Assembly: GCF_050003625.1 (NCBI RefSeq)
Contig: NC_134401.1
Coordinates: 68,676,537 to 68,740,536, forward strand
Source: Haematobia irritans
Lineage: Eukaryota > Arthropoda > Insecta > Diptera > Muscidae
Direction: 5' to 3'
Length of the DNA stretch: 64,000 nt
Shown here: positions 1 through 10,120 of the stretch, piece by piece
Position numbering within the stretch: position 1 is the stretch's first letter
Layout of the letters: every line of letters starts with the position of its first letter
The notes under the pieces: model-generated
Database searches by the model: none
Told to the model about the DNA's origin: nothing
Seen by the model: the letters and a program-made list of their open reading frames with translations, nothing else
Translations under genes and position numbers: made by a program

Positions 1-2
1 TC

Positions 3-986
3 GTTTATAGAGAGTCTATTCGGTTCTTTATAATATCCAAAGAGATACACGAGCTGATAGACGAATGTGATGAGATGCAAAAGGAGATGATCAACGTATT
101 GTTGGATGTGAATAATGGTCAAGTCCACCCCATGCTTCTAAGTCCCAGTCAGCTGCAATCGAAGATACTTAAGATTCGCAACGTGCTGCCTGAGAAGAGC
201 ACAGGTACAGAACTAAAGAAAGTATTCCATTTGATGAAGGGGCATGGAATGTTCGTGGACACTCAATTAGTAATCGACTTGAAGATACTCCTTTTTAATA
301 GGCAGTCGTCACACTTCTACAGAGTAATTCCGATACCGTTTGAGCAGAATGGCCTACTGAGTGATGAATTTGTGTGCGAAGAAAATTTCCCTTGGAGAGA
401 TGCTTCTACAAATAATTGCGAGCTAGCGCCTTTGAGGCCACACATCAATCTAAAGTGCAATTATGATGAAGTAGAGAGTAGTCCATATTGGATTCAAATG
501 AAACAAAATGGAAATTTGCTGTTTAGGATATTTGCTAATGCAACGGCACATATAAAATGTTCTGACAACCAGCAAGCCATCATGGAGCTTCCACCGCAAG
601 GTATTCTATCCCTGGAAGCCGACTGTACAGCTCGGATAGATGAAATAACATTGGTAGCAGTCCACCATCAACGAAACGAGATTAGGTCCCAATTTCGCTC
701 AATGCTATTGAAGGAAGTTAATCCAGCAGAAAAAGGGATTATAAAACCACTTGGAAATGTGGTGATCAATCATCATGAAGAAATCAACCAACTGAAGAAA
801 GTCGTAGACCATTTGAAGAAAGAGAACATCGAATTAAGAGGCTTAAGATTCCATCATTGGTCAGGGCACTTAGCATTTATTTTAGTTATTCTAGTATTAC
901 TAATTCTCATCGGTCTATTTATAAGAAGAATGATCAAAAAGAGGCTCATTGCTGCTATTCAGTACCCAGGGGGTGCGACGGTCTAG
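3..986 (+). CDS. Envelope-like protein of an LTR retroelement, C-terminal part
   Basis: The frame is open to the left window edge, so the true start lies outside; the first Met in view is at 75. From that Met 303 residues can be read. The middle region carries cysteines around residues 100-162 and an IPIP-type segment near residue 86. A heptad-like stretch about 238-256 (EEINQLKKVVDHLKKENIEL) precedes a single membrane-spanning segment about 265-284 (LAFILVILVLLILIGLFI) and a short basic tail. This order matches the membrane-anchored half of the Env/baculovirus-F-like fusion proteins of insect errantiviruses and related env-bearing LTR elements (family knowledge). No gag or pol is visible because the element continues leftwards. 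The frame is unbroken in view. Its last ten codons lie inside a tandem duplication (954-1248). Assignment to Env-like is likely; the exact clade is not determined. Confidence 0.7.
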   Translation, partial: VYRESIRFFIISKEIHELIDECDEMQKEMINVLLDVNNGQVHPMLLSPSQLQSKILKIRNVLPEKSTGTELKKVFHLMKGHGMFVDTQLVIDLKILLFNRQSSHFYRVIPIPFEQNGLLSDEFVCEENFPWRDASTNNCELAPLRPHINLKCNYDEVESSPYWIQMKQNGNLLFRIFANATAHIKCSDNQQAIMELPPQGILSLEADCTARIDEITLVAVHHQRNEIRSQFRSMLLKEVNPAEKGIIKPLGNVVINHHEEINQLKKVVDHLKKENIELRGLRFHHWSGHLAFILVILVLLILIGLFIRRMIKKRLIAAIQYPGGATV

Positions 987-1248
987 ATAGCCTATTTCCC
1001 GACCGGCAGAATGTTCAAAGTAAATATCTTTTGAACATGTCGCGATAGCAGCGACAATAAAAATATCGTAGAATTGGTCCCTATCATTAGATAGAGATTA
1101 GCTATTCAGTACGCAGGTTGTGCGACGGTCTAGATAGCCTATTTCTCGGCCAGCAGAATGTTCAAAGTAAATACCTTTCGAATATGAATGCGATAACGGC
1201 TACAATAAAAATATCGTAGAATTGGTCTCTATCATTAGATAGAGATTA
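954..1248. repeat. 147-bp tandem duplication over the env stop
   Basis: Two adjacent units, 954-1100 and 1101-1248, both begin GCTATTCAGTAC and end TAGAGATTA, with about 10 percent difference by eye. The first unit encodes the last codons of the env-like frame and its stop, so the second unit repeats the terminal coding sequence outside the frame. Confidence 0.9.
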
Positions 1249-1460
1249 GAGACGCATTTGTTTACTTAGGATCGAAAGAAAATCATTACACTAGCTGATA
1301 AGAGTGCATGTGTAATGTGCGTACTTAGGGTCTTAATGTAATAAAGTAGATAAGGGATAGTTGTGTGCTACGATCAGTTGGTATGATGCACAGGCAGTTT
1401 AGTTTGTAAGTGTATATAAATAAAAATATTTTTGTAAATAAATTAGTATGAAAAGTATAC
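974..1460 (+). mobile_element. Probable 3' LTR or 3' UTR of the env-bearing element
   Basis: A run of G (968-973) directly before TGCGACGG at about 974 looks like a polypurine tract followed by an LTR start, and AATAAA-type signals lie near 1416-1440. Without the 5' LTR in the window the limits cannot be set. The region could be 3' UTR followed by an LTR beginning further right. Confidence 0.3.
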
Positions 1461-2441
1461 TCATCTTGTTTGGTTATTAATCAAACAAGACCTTAGATGT
1501 AAAGTAGTGATTACATTTTTAAACTTGTTACTACAACCAAATGCACTTTGGACTTTAATTTTTTTTTTCTTACAAACTATGTAAAATTTTTTCTTACAAA
1601 CTACGTAAGAATTGGAAGAACATTTCTTCGTAAAAAGTACAAAATATTTCATAATTTTAATTAAAAGTTTCTTTGGTTGTAAAACAATGACAAACTTCGT
1701 ATTTTGAATGAAATTTTTCGTTCTTTTCACGAAGAGATTTCTTTCGGTGTATATCCCACCAATTCTTCACAAACACTTCATTTCTCTAAATACTAATAAA
1801 TAATTAACGTAGTTAAGGTGGGTATTAAGTTCGAGTTTAGCCGCTCAAATCTCCATTTTTCACGACTACTTTTCTTTAATAATCCATTTTTAAAAATGTA
1901 AAGTGTTGGGCAATTTCGTTCATTGAAGTCACCGCTCACTTCAGCTCATTTCAGAGCATTGAACTACTTCTTTCAGTTAGTTCAATTCATTTTTTGATTT
2001 TTGAAATTTGAATTGTTTTTCCTTTTGGACTCTCAGCAAAAAAAGAGCTTCCAAAAAAGTAGTTTGGCTCCCTAATTTTCGATCCGGAAGTAGTTCAAAC
2101 TTGGATCACTTCCAATGAATTTTACATGGCCTTGACATAGGACGCCATTGAACACGCTGCATCAAACGACTATTCAAATATTTGTGACATGAACCTAATA
2201 TGACACCACGGCATGACATTCTAACTACTTCCTGAGATATTTTTTTATTATTATTATTAAAGAACGCAGATTTTTTAATATTATACATCGTTTTTATTTT
2301 GTTTTTTTTTCGGCATAAATTTTTGTATAAATATAATTTTACATAAAAAATCAACAAAAAATTAAAAATGATCGTAATTTGCAAAACCTTCTCAGAAGAA
2401 CTTCCATGGAAGTGAAAAATTCAAACGGCACAGTTTCAAAT
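1461..2441. other. Non-coding AT-rich stretch with dispersed repeats
   Basis: No supportable gene. It holds one end of a MITE (M1 family, about 1812-1912) and, at about 2170-2240, a segment present in inverted orientation at about 35512-35575 (shared core GACACCACGG and TACTTCCTGAGA). Polypyrimidine and polypurine runs occur at 1558-1600 and 2240-2360. Confidence 0.6.
1812..1912 (+). repeat. Partial copy of TIR element M1
   Basis: The end sequence AAGGTGGGTATTAAGTTCG followed by AGTTTAGCCGCT is shared with the complete copy at 63403-63629, and the following bases match that copy's other half in reverse (TTTCTTTAATAATCCATTTT). Related ends occur at 37438, 40636 and 58272. The second end is not found here, so this is a fragment. 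Confidence 0.6.
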
Positions 2442-2902
2442 TAGAGGTGTGCACGTGACACGAAATTCACTCGTGACTCACGCGTGAATCGTGATTCACG
2501 CTGACGGCTACGGCGTGAGTGTACGTGAGCGTGATTAACCAACCAAATGTTGTGCGTGAGCGTGAGTCACGAAAATAATATCTTAGTGAGTGTGCGTGAG
2601 TAACGAATTTCGGAAAAACACACTCACGAAAATAATTCCGCGTACGAACATAAAATGCTTACGAGTTGAATTCATTTATAATTTTAGTGACACCCTAGGT
2701 GCCAAGAGTTTTATAACGCTCTCGATTTTACACATACTCATGTTTTCAATCAGGGTCTATAGGTAAATTACTGATAAAATTATTCGTGAATCACGACATT
2801 TAAAAGATTTTCGTGCGTGAGTACAAATTTTCTTTTCGTGAGCGTGAGTCCTACCAAAAAATATCGTGCGTGTGCAAAATATTACTCACGTGCACACCTC
2901 TA
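2442..2902. mobile_element. hAT-type MITE
   Basis: The 461-bp element has matching ends TAGAGGTGTGCACGTGA at the left and its reverse complement at the right. It is flanked by near-identical 8-bp duplications (2434-2441 TTTCAAAT and 2903-2910 GTTCAAAT). TAGNG-type ends with an 8-bp duplication are hallmarks of the hAT superfamily. The inside has no ORF but is dense in CGTGAG and its complement, resembling the subterminal transposase-binding repeats of hAT elements. Confidence 0.85.
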
Positions 2903-2959
2903 GTTCAAATCCCAGCGGGATTGGTGTTTTTCTTATTTTTTTTCTATTCATTTTGCGAA

Positions 2960-3165
2960 ATTTAATTGTCCAAAACTTAGACTTCTCCAAAAGGATTGCA
3001 TCGTTAGGGGATTCCAGGATGCGCTTTTAAAGAAATGTTTGTGGACTTGTCCAAAAGGACTGCATCGGAAGTGGAAAAAAACTTGATGGGGAATTCCGGG
3101 ATGCGCTTTAAAAGAAGTGTTTCTGTAACAACTTCCAATTTTTTTGCTGGGGATCATTAATTGAA
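2960..3165. repeat. Imperfect tandem repeat of a dispersed family
   Basis: Two related blocks (about 2978-3050 and 3051-3135) share CCAAAAGGAYTGCATCG and GGATGCGCTTT. The right end AACTTCCAATTTTTTTGC recurs at about 31853 and 35880, so the family is dispersed. No coding function is visible. Confidence 0.6.
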
Positions 3166-3339
3166 GCCGACAATTTGAATTTATAGTAGCGCACCAAAAT
3201 GTTTTAGTCTACCACCAAGATCAATGATGATTGTTTTCCGAATTTAAAATGGAAACATCATATTTGCAGTACACAAAAAAAGTAGCTCGTATTTTATGGC
3301 AAACTTCAATATCGTTAGGCGCATTTCTACCCAGGTAGT

Positions 3340-5062
3340 TGTTGCACGTTCTGTTGCAAACAACCTCCCCAAAAGTACACGGGCATGTATAAAGGTGGTA
3401 CGACCAGCTCAGACGGTCAAATTGGTGTTCTGTACTCCGTGAGGATACGTGCAATCATAGCAAAATTACATACCATTCCGTCGAGAGCAAAAACCTTCAT
3501 TACAAATAAATCCAGAGCTACTGAGGGTATGATATTATCCCTTGGGGTGCAATTGTTCCCTACCCTACCTATATATAGTACGCCTATGGCAATCGTAACA
3601 CCCTTAGTTTTCACGAATTGCCCCTTTTAATGAATTTAGCACCGTTTACTTCATTTTATCAAAAATTACATGCATTCTCTTTATTTGGAATATTTAGAAA
3701 TTCATTACAAAATATTTAAACAACATAATTTGGTATATATGTGGAAAGATAAGAGTCATTTTTCATACTGTCTTTTAAATATTTTAATTTAAAAAAATAA
3801 TGTACACATATTGATGGCAAATTACAAATAAAAATTGAGTTTAAATTTTATTGTTCAAAGGGTCGAGTTATGAGTAATGTCTTGTGTCAGTTTGGGAAGA
3901 AGATAATTAGTTACCTGTAAATGATGTTTATTCTAGAGTAGTTGTTGATAAATTTCATTGATGATAAATTCCATATTCATTGAATTAGTCGCATGACATA
4001 AAAATATATGGGTAAACTCGAGATGAATGGCCATCCAGCGCGAAGAATGATGATGATTGCAATAGGCTGTAATTCAATGAACAAAAACAAAACAATTCAT
4101 ACAATTATAGGCAGTGAGCTGTTTATCCCTCCTTGCCTCCTCTACTATTATTTTCTTCCCCTCTTGTATGATGTACTTACAGCCTGTCGATTAAGTTGTA
4201 TAACCATAAAACAAACAAAAATAATAATACTCTCGGAGGAGTAAACCAGCATAGACAACAACAATGTATCGAGAAGAGCTTTTTGACCACCACGTCCCCT
4301 GCATTGCCCTCGCACTGCGCTTGGGACAATAACTCTCTGCTTCTCTTGATCCAATGTTAAAAATTGAACGCCGCTATAGAAATTTATTAATGATCATTAA
4401 GCACGTGGAATTTATGAATGACCCAGTTGAAAATCTATGACATTTTTACCTGTATTATAAACAAGAAGGCTTGGAATTCAGGTGAAGATTTATGAAATAT
4501 AAAGTAGATCCGAAAATAGCCTCATTCCACCAGGCCGCTAATATTTATATTAGCACATATATCGTAATTTGCTACAATTTAAATATATCTTAAAATTCTT
4601 GTTTCAACATTCGTAGGCAAATTCCACGATTCTAACCTTTTCCAAGTCGTCTCCACATAAAAATTTCTCATATAAAGAGTTCGTAGAAATAACACTCTAA
4701 TTGTTATATTAATTAAAACGTTGTATATACGCGTGTAGGCTCAATTAAATAGCACACCGTACACAAATTAAATTATTTTAATTTCACATACAATGTGAGA
4801 TGTTATCGAATTGACTTCGACGAAATTTAATCTTCACGATCTTAATACGCTTGGGTTTCTATGATACCCACAGGAAAACGCGGTAGCTCAATGTCTCTCA
4901 ATTTCTTCATTAAGCCAACAAAGAGCGAGAATATAACGACATTGCCATTCATTACATTATATATGGTCAGCTGATGATGATAGCATGGTCATATCAGAAC
5001 ATATGGACTGTTAAAACGCTGAACAGAAATCAGAATTCAAATCTTGGAAAGAAATTGTTACA
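3340..5062 (-). repeat. 3' LTR of the Ty3-type element
   Basis: This 1723-bp LTR begins on the minus strand with TGTAACAATTTC at 5062 and ends with GTGCAACA at 3340. It contains about 200 bp (4280-4485) missing from the 5' LTR. No strong polypurine tract adjoins its start; a purine-rich AAAAAAAGAAA lies about 45 bp away. Confidence 0.92.
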
Positions 5063-5246
5063 AATCTGCTTCGTTCTAAAAATCTATTTCGTGTTTGTTT
5101 CTTTTTTTAACGAACAGAGATATCAATTTCTTCCTAAAATCACAAAATGAGTTGGCCTTTTTGTGTGGCTCGACCCACAACCCTGGCAATTCACCCCTTC
5201 AGATCCGATGTATGATAACGTCCAACCATATGACCATCCAAATCCT

Positions 5247-6215
5247 CTACTTCATATAGACTCTCCCGATCTTTTTCCGGATCCTGCATTTTATGTATTT
5301 CGGGAGAAATTTAGAGTTTATTCTTCCAGAGGCTTTGCTCAGCGTATGGTTCCTGCGGTATACGATGTCTCCTTCCCTAAACGTAATACTTCGACACCGG
5401 AGGTTATAAGACTTCGTTGCCTTGTCGTGCGCCACTTCTAAGTTCATCCTTAATCTTTCATGGATTTGATGAAGCCTATCAGTTTGTGCCGATACCTCAA
5501 TCTGATCGAAATTCAATCTATCTAATTTCTCTAGGAGTTCATATGACGAAGCGTGCTGGCACATATTTTGTCCAAACAGGGCATAATAAGGGGAACAGTT
5601 TATCGCGCTATGGAAATCGCTTCTTAAAATTGATAACACTTGTGGGATACATTTGTCCCAATTGGAATGCTCCTTCTCATTCGATAGGAAACAACGAATT
5701 TTTGTAAGAATCTCTCTATTTGCCCGCTCAGAGGCATTGGCCTGTGGTGAATAGAATCCGGTCCTTATATGTTTAATACCATATAAGTCTAAAAATTCCT
5801 TCATTTCCCTGGAGACAAATTGTTTCCCATTATCAGTATGAACAAACTGTGGGACCCCAAAGGTAGGGAACAATTCATTCTGGAAAAACTTCAAAACATT
5901 GGTCGTTGTGGCCGATCGCATCGGTGTGAGGAAAATGAACTTGCTTAAATGATCTAGACATAAGAATTCTGTGACTTCGTACAAGTATAAGGACCCAAAA
6001 AGTCACAATATAGTCTCTGAAACGGTCTAAAAGTTTGAAAGTGATCTCCCATGGGTGGTCTAGTAATTTGGTTAGCAGCCTTAACCGATTTACACATATC
6101 ACACTATCCAATGTAAGATCGTATGTCAAGAGTCATCTTAGACCAGAAATATTTCTGTCTCACCCTATTTAAGGTTTTCAAATAGCCACCATGACACGCG
6201 GTAGGTGAATCAAGA
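5247..6215 (-). pseudogene. pol part 4: integrase
   Basis: The zinc-binding N-terminus is visible in pieces at 6215-5985. The catalytic core (5984-5247, 245 codons) starts at the first catalytic Asp (LCLDHLSKFI), continues with HTDNGKQFVSREMKEF holding the second, and has the Glu region in SPQANASERANREI, giving the D,D35E pattern. A C-terminal region with FREGDIVYRR follows. No chromodomain. The frame ends at 5247 about 185 bp before the 3' LTR. The core is almost intact, but a frameshift splits it from the N-terminal part near 5984. Confidence 0.88.
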
Positions 6216-6221
6216 CATATT

Positions 6222-6746
6222 TCAAATGCCCGATGGTAACCAAAGCCTCCATAAATTATCTTCCTCGTTTTCTAAGCCTGTGCGAAAAGATACTCGTTTA
6301 TACACCTTCCCATCTCGAACGCGTACATCAGGTAAAGAAGCCTGGTTTTTTAAAACCGTATCCCGTAGTTCAGTGTATTCCTCCTCATCAAAATTAGCCG
6401 ATTCTAAGTTGATATCCTCGCCTGAACTCAAGCAGCAAAGTTCGTCAACATCGAACCGGGATAGAGCATCTGGAACCGTATTGAATGATCCCTTGCGGTT
6501 CGATCCTAAAATCATAGCGTTGGAGTTTAAGGCTCCAACGAGCTAATCGGCCGGATAAATCCTATTGGCTCATGAGCCATCTTAAGCTAGAGTGGTCCGT
6601 TATGACACGGAAAGGAAGACCCTGTATATACGGCCGAAATCGGTTAACGGAGAGCACTGCGGCAAAGCATTCGAGCTCAGTCACAGTGTAGTTTCTCTGT
6701 GCCCGATTGAACTTCTGAGAAACGAAAGCAATGGAAAGCAATGAAG
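6222..6746 (-). pseudogene. pol part 3: RNase H region and connection to integrase
   Basis: The stretch 6515-6222 contains GSFNTVPDALSR, the conserved end of the Ty3-type RNase H domain, followed by the linker to integrase. RNase H blocks between 6746 and 6515 are only recognisable in pieces and in more than one frame. RNase H removes the RNA strand of the RNA-DNA hybrid during reverse transcription. Broken here. Confidence 0.7.
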
Positions 6747-7028
6747 CTATTTATGGTCAATTTTGCCAACCGCAAGCAATGCGCAACCTCTTTTAAAATC
6801 GCCATATGGGTCTACACTACAGACAAGTAAATCATCTAGATAGATGAATACGTTTTCGCGCAATCTAGATGGTATAACCTTGTCCATTAACCTGCTCATA
6901 GTTTGTGGACCATTACACAAACCAAATGGCATATATTTGTAGTGGTACAGCGGTTTACCCGGAATGGCGAAGGCCGTCTTTTCCTTCGATGAATCCGATA
7001 ATCGAATTTGTAAAAAGGCGTCCTTCAA
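6747..7028 (-). pseudogene. pol part 2: reverse transcriptase palm with YLDD
   Basis: The 93 codons contain DAFLQIRLSDSSKEKTAF, the PFGLCNGP block and the catalytic FIYLDDLLV (YLDD in place of the commoner YxDD forms; Ty3-type RTs often have YLDD). The frame breaks soon after the active site. It is the direct continuation of the RT start at 7095-7769. Confidence 0.87.
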
Positions 7029-7094
7029 ATCGATTCCGGTAATGTAGTGGGTGTCCTTAAGCCTACTTAGTAAACCGCCTATGTGGGGTAAAGG

Positions 7095-7769
7095 TTATGA
7101 ATTCTTTTTTGTCACAGAATTCAATTTTCTGCAGTCAATACAGAGTCTAATTTTTCCCGGTTTACGCACTATGACAGCTGGCGAGCACCATGGGGAGTTA
7201 GACTCTTCTATAACCCCCATAGATAGTAGATGTTCGATTTCCTGATATGCCTCCTGTTGGCGGGGCGGAGACAAGGGATAATGCTTCGTCTTTATAGGAG
7301 GAGAATCGCCCGTATCTATGTGGTGCTCCAAAAGATCGGTGCAACCCAAACCCATATTCTCAAATGACGGAAATTCCGATATTACTTTGTCCAACATCAG
7401 CCTTGGGTCAGGTGTTAAATCATGAAATTTCTGATCATCGAAATTTTCCTCTTTCACAACTTCGGAAATGGACGGTATAATACCTGGTGCAATTGCGAAC
7501 TCCTTCCAGAAGTTCACACCTAAGTATACATCTTGGGTCAGGGTAGGGGCTAAATAGAATATAATCTCCCTACATACGTTTTTAAAAGTAACAGGAAGAG
7601 AACAGTAACCAACAATCTCTTGCCTAGGACCACCCGCTGTACCAATAGTCGAATTTAATCGTTTATAAACTATCTTATTTCGGGAAATAAAATCTTGATA
7701 ATTTTTTCCAAGAGCCGAAACGTTTGCCCCAGAATCCAGTAGCCTTAGAAGTGGCTCACCACATATCAA
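7095..7769 (-). pseudogene. pol part 1: aspartic protease and start of reverse transcriptase
   Basis: The 224-codon stretch begins with a retropepsin-like active site, LLDSGANVSALG (Asp-Ser-Gly). It runs through a linker into the first conserved RT blocks, including the basic YPLSPPRQQEA segment, the GVIEESNSPWCSPAVIVRKP block and RLCIDCRKLN. The frame ends at 7095 and the RT continues in another frame at 7028, so a frameshift separates them. It lies just downstream of gag, with the gap at 7769-8065 holding the gag tail and protease lead-in. Confidence 0.85.
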
Positions 7770-8064
7770 AATCTTTGCAAATGGCCGAACATCATCGCTC
7801 GCAAATACCGTAGACTCTATAATATTCCGGAATATTTTCCTAGCTTTAAATCTCTGGCGACATTTAATACTTTGTTAGAAACACGATTCCTCAAAATCGG
7901 TTCACTAATACTCAACGAAAATTCATCACTATCATTGGGTCCCGAAAGGAACATTCTATTATCAGTTCCATTACTTATATTTGACATGTCCGGGTCGGAA
8001 CGAGAAGTGAATGGACAGTTGGGAGAATTCAATTTATTGTCCACTTCATGTTTAAAAATATTAC

Positions 8065-9493
8065 TCAATTCAACGTGTTTCTCATTAAACCGGGGTTTCG
8101 TGGATTCAAACGAGATGACCCGGGATTCATCTCGTTTCCTTTCTGGTTTCCCAAATGCTTGTTGGGACAGTTTGGTGTAACTACACCCTTGTTTCCACAT
8201 TTATAGCAAAAAATGTTCCTCACTTCGTCTGGACAATATATATAAGAATGTCCATATGAGGAACAATTCCAACATTGGATCCTAGTATAATCTGGTCGTG
8301 GTGAACGTTTGGAAAATTGGACAGCCTCTATTTGAGGATCACTGTACTCCTCATCAACCGGTTCACCCTCTCCTACCGTCAATTCATTTACATGCCTACT
8401 GAAAGTGTGCATGGGGTAGTGCTTGCCGTCACGTAATATCACTTCAGCTTTACGGGCCATATCTCGCAATTCATGAAGAGTACCCGGTTGGGAATTGAAT
8501 AACATGCATTTAAGATGAGTATTCACGTTCCGTTTAATAATATCTATCAAAGAACTATCCGGTATCGGATTTGAAAGCCGGTAGTTCATTTCGATAACAC
8601 TAGAGTGAAAATCATCGTAAGTCTCTTTGGAGTGTTGCTTACGAGATGAAATTCTGATCATAACGTCATGATCACTTTCAAGACTTCCAAACTCTTTCGT
8701 TAACGCATGCCTAAGCATTGAAAAACTGGCACTCCTATTTCGTCTAATGAACTGCCAAAAGAACTTTTCTGCCTTACCACTGAGAAGGACCTGAAAGATC
8801 GACATTAAATGTTCCTCTGAACATCTCGTACGTTGCTGTAGTGTCTCAACCTTGAAAAGAAAATCTGACACCGGATTTGTGCCATCGTATAAAATTTTCC
8901 ATTCCTGCAACCGTACAAGATTTTCGCCAAGACCGGAAAAAGATTGATCCGATTGTCTGTTACTGGTGGAAACATGACTGTTCGATCAACCATGAATAGA
9001 ACCTCTAAGCTGGCTTAGTTCACGGCGGAATTCATCATGGGTATTCCGAAGGACTCCTGAAACATTCTCACTAATTCATTAAAATCACTTCGATCATTTC
9101 CCTGCCGTGCGTTTTGATAATTCGGTGGAGTAGCCCCAATTGCCCCTGCACCTTGTAAATCCCCTCCATCTTTATCAAACTGTTCGCCTTAATTATTATT
9201 CTGAGCCTGATGCTCATTAATTTGTGAGGCATCATGTCCGTGAGAACTACTATTTTTATCCAAAGCCGAATCCCGTGGAACGAACGGGGGCACGTTTACA
9301 TTAAGCCTCTCCACGGATTGTCTATATTGTAAGAGAGAACTAACAGCTGGACTGTGGACCACTCTTGGGGGCGGTGGGAATGCATACTCCTCGGCAAAAT
9401 TGAACGAAAGATTGTTGGCCGAAGAATTGTCCAGATTCTTGGACTTGTCCTTTTTGACGTAGATCTGGTGTTCATTTTCACATAAATTGACAT
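8065..9493 (-). pseudogene. gag of the Ty3-type element (broken)
   Basis: The clearest part is 8910-8065 (281 codons), ending in two zinc-knuckle-like motifs: CWNCSSYGHSYIYC fits CX2CX4HX4C, while the second (CYKCGNKGVVTPNC) has Val in place of the His. Upstream, gag-like sequence continues in other frames (8993-8805 and about 9493-9060) with at least one in-frame TAA near 9190 and a shift near 9430. The start at 9480 (MNTRSTSK) is plausible but not secure. Gag proteins of this class form the particle and bind the RNA. This copy cannot make a full-length product. Confidence 0.75.
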
Positions 9494-9499
9494 ATAGTA

Positions 9500-10104
9500 T
9501 TTAATTATATATATTCAATTATCTCTATGTCAAGGTTTAATTAATAAAAGTCATACAATTCCACAGGGAATGCCGTATAATTCAGTAATAAAATTATGTA
9601 AACGAGCTACTACGAATGATGTCTAGAATCTCGCACGACAGCAATAATTCGGATCTCTCATTCGGATGACAGATTTCCTATTTGTTCTGTTTTCCATATC
9701 AATCGCAACATTGGTATTTATAAAATACACAAAAAATGGACAAATTGAATTTAGAAAATAATATATCTCAATTAAAATATTATCACGACACAAATTCAGT
9801 AATGTCGATGTTCCAAATTTGGGACTAATAGATTTCAATCAAGATTGTATACATTTTTTTTAATAACTCCAAATTCTCAAGCGCATCTAAAGAAAAAATA
9901 AATTCTTCTCATGTAGGACTTCTTGAGTAATGTCATTATTAGCTGGTATTGTTCGTAAAATTATTATTCTACACGTAAGGAAATTTCTTGTAATTAATTA
10001 TGAGTAGTTAAAATTCATTTGATTTAAAGGTTAATAGTTAAAGGACACGTATAAGTAGACGAATCTACAAGATAACAAAAAAATACGTTTGTTGGCCTTT
10101 ATTT
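9500..10104 (-). other. 5' leader of the Ty3-type element, non-coding
   Basis: About 600 bp between the primer-binding site and the first gag-like codons. It has no convincing frame and is AT-rich with many stops. Confidence 0.5.
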
Positions 10105-10116
10105 CGTTGGGCGCCA
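10105..10116 (-). promoter_or_regulatory. Primer-binding site of the Ty3-type element
   Basis: On the minus strand TGGCGCCCAACG begins 4 nt after the end of the 5' LTR. A TGGCGCC start is complementary to a tRNA 3' end with CCA and resembles sites used with tRNA-Lys primers. The exact tRNA is an inference. Confidence 0.75.
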
Positions 10117-10120
10117 TCTA

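Noticed and set aside
1461..1730. 89-codon minus frame
   Set aside because: Low-complexity Lys/Phe/Asn-rich translation of AT-rich DNA without family features.
5163..5707. Plus-strand frames over the integrase region
   Set aside because: They are shadows of the minus-strand integrase, which has clear D,D35E motifs.
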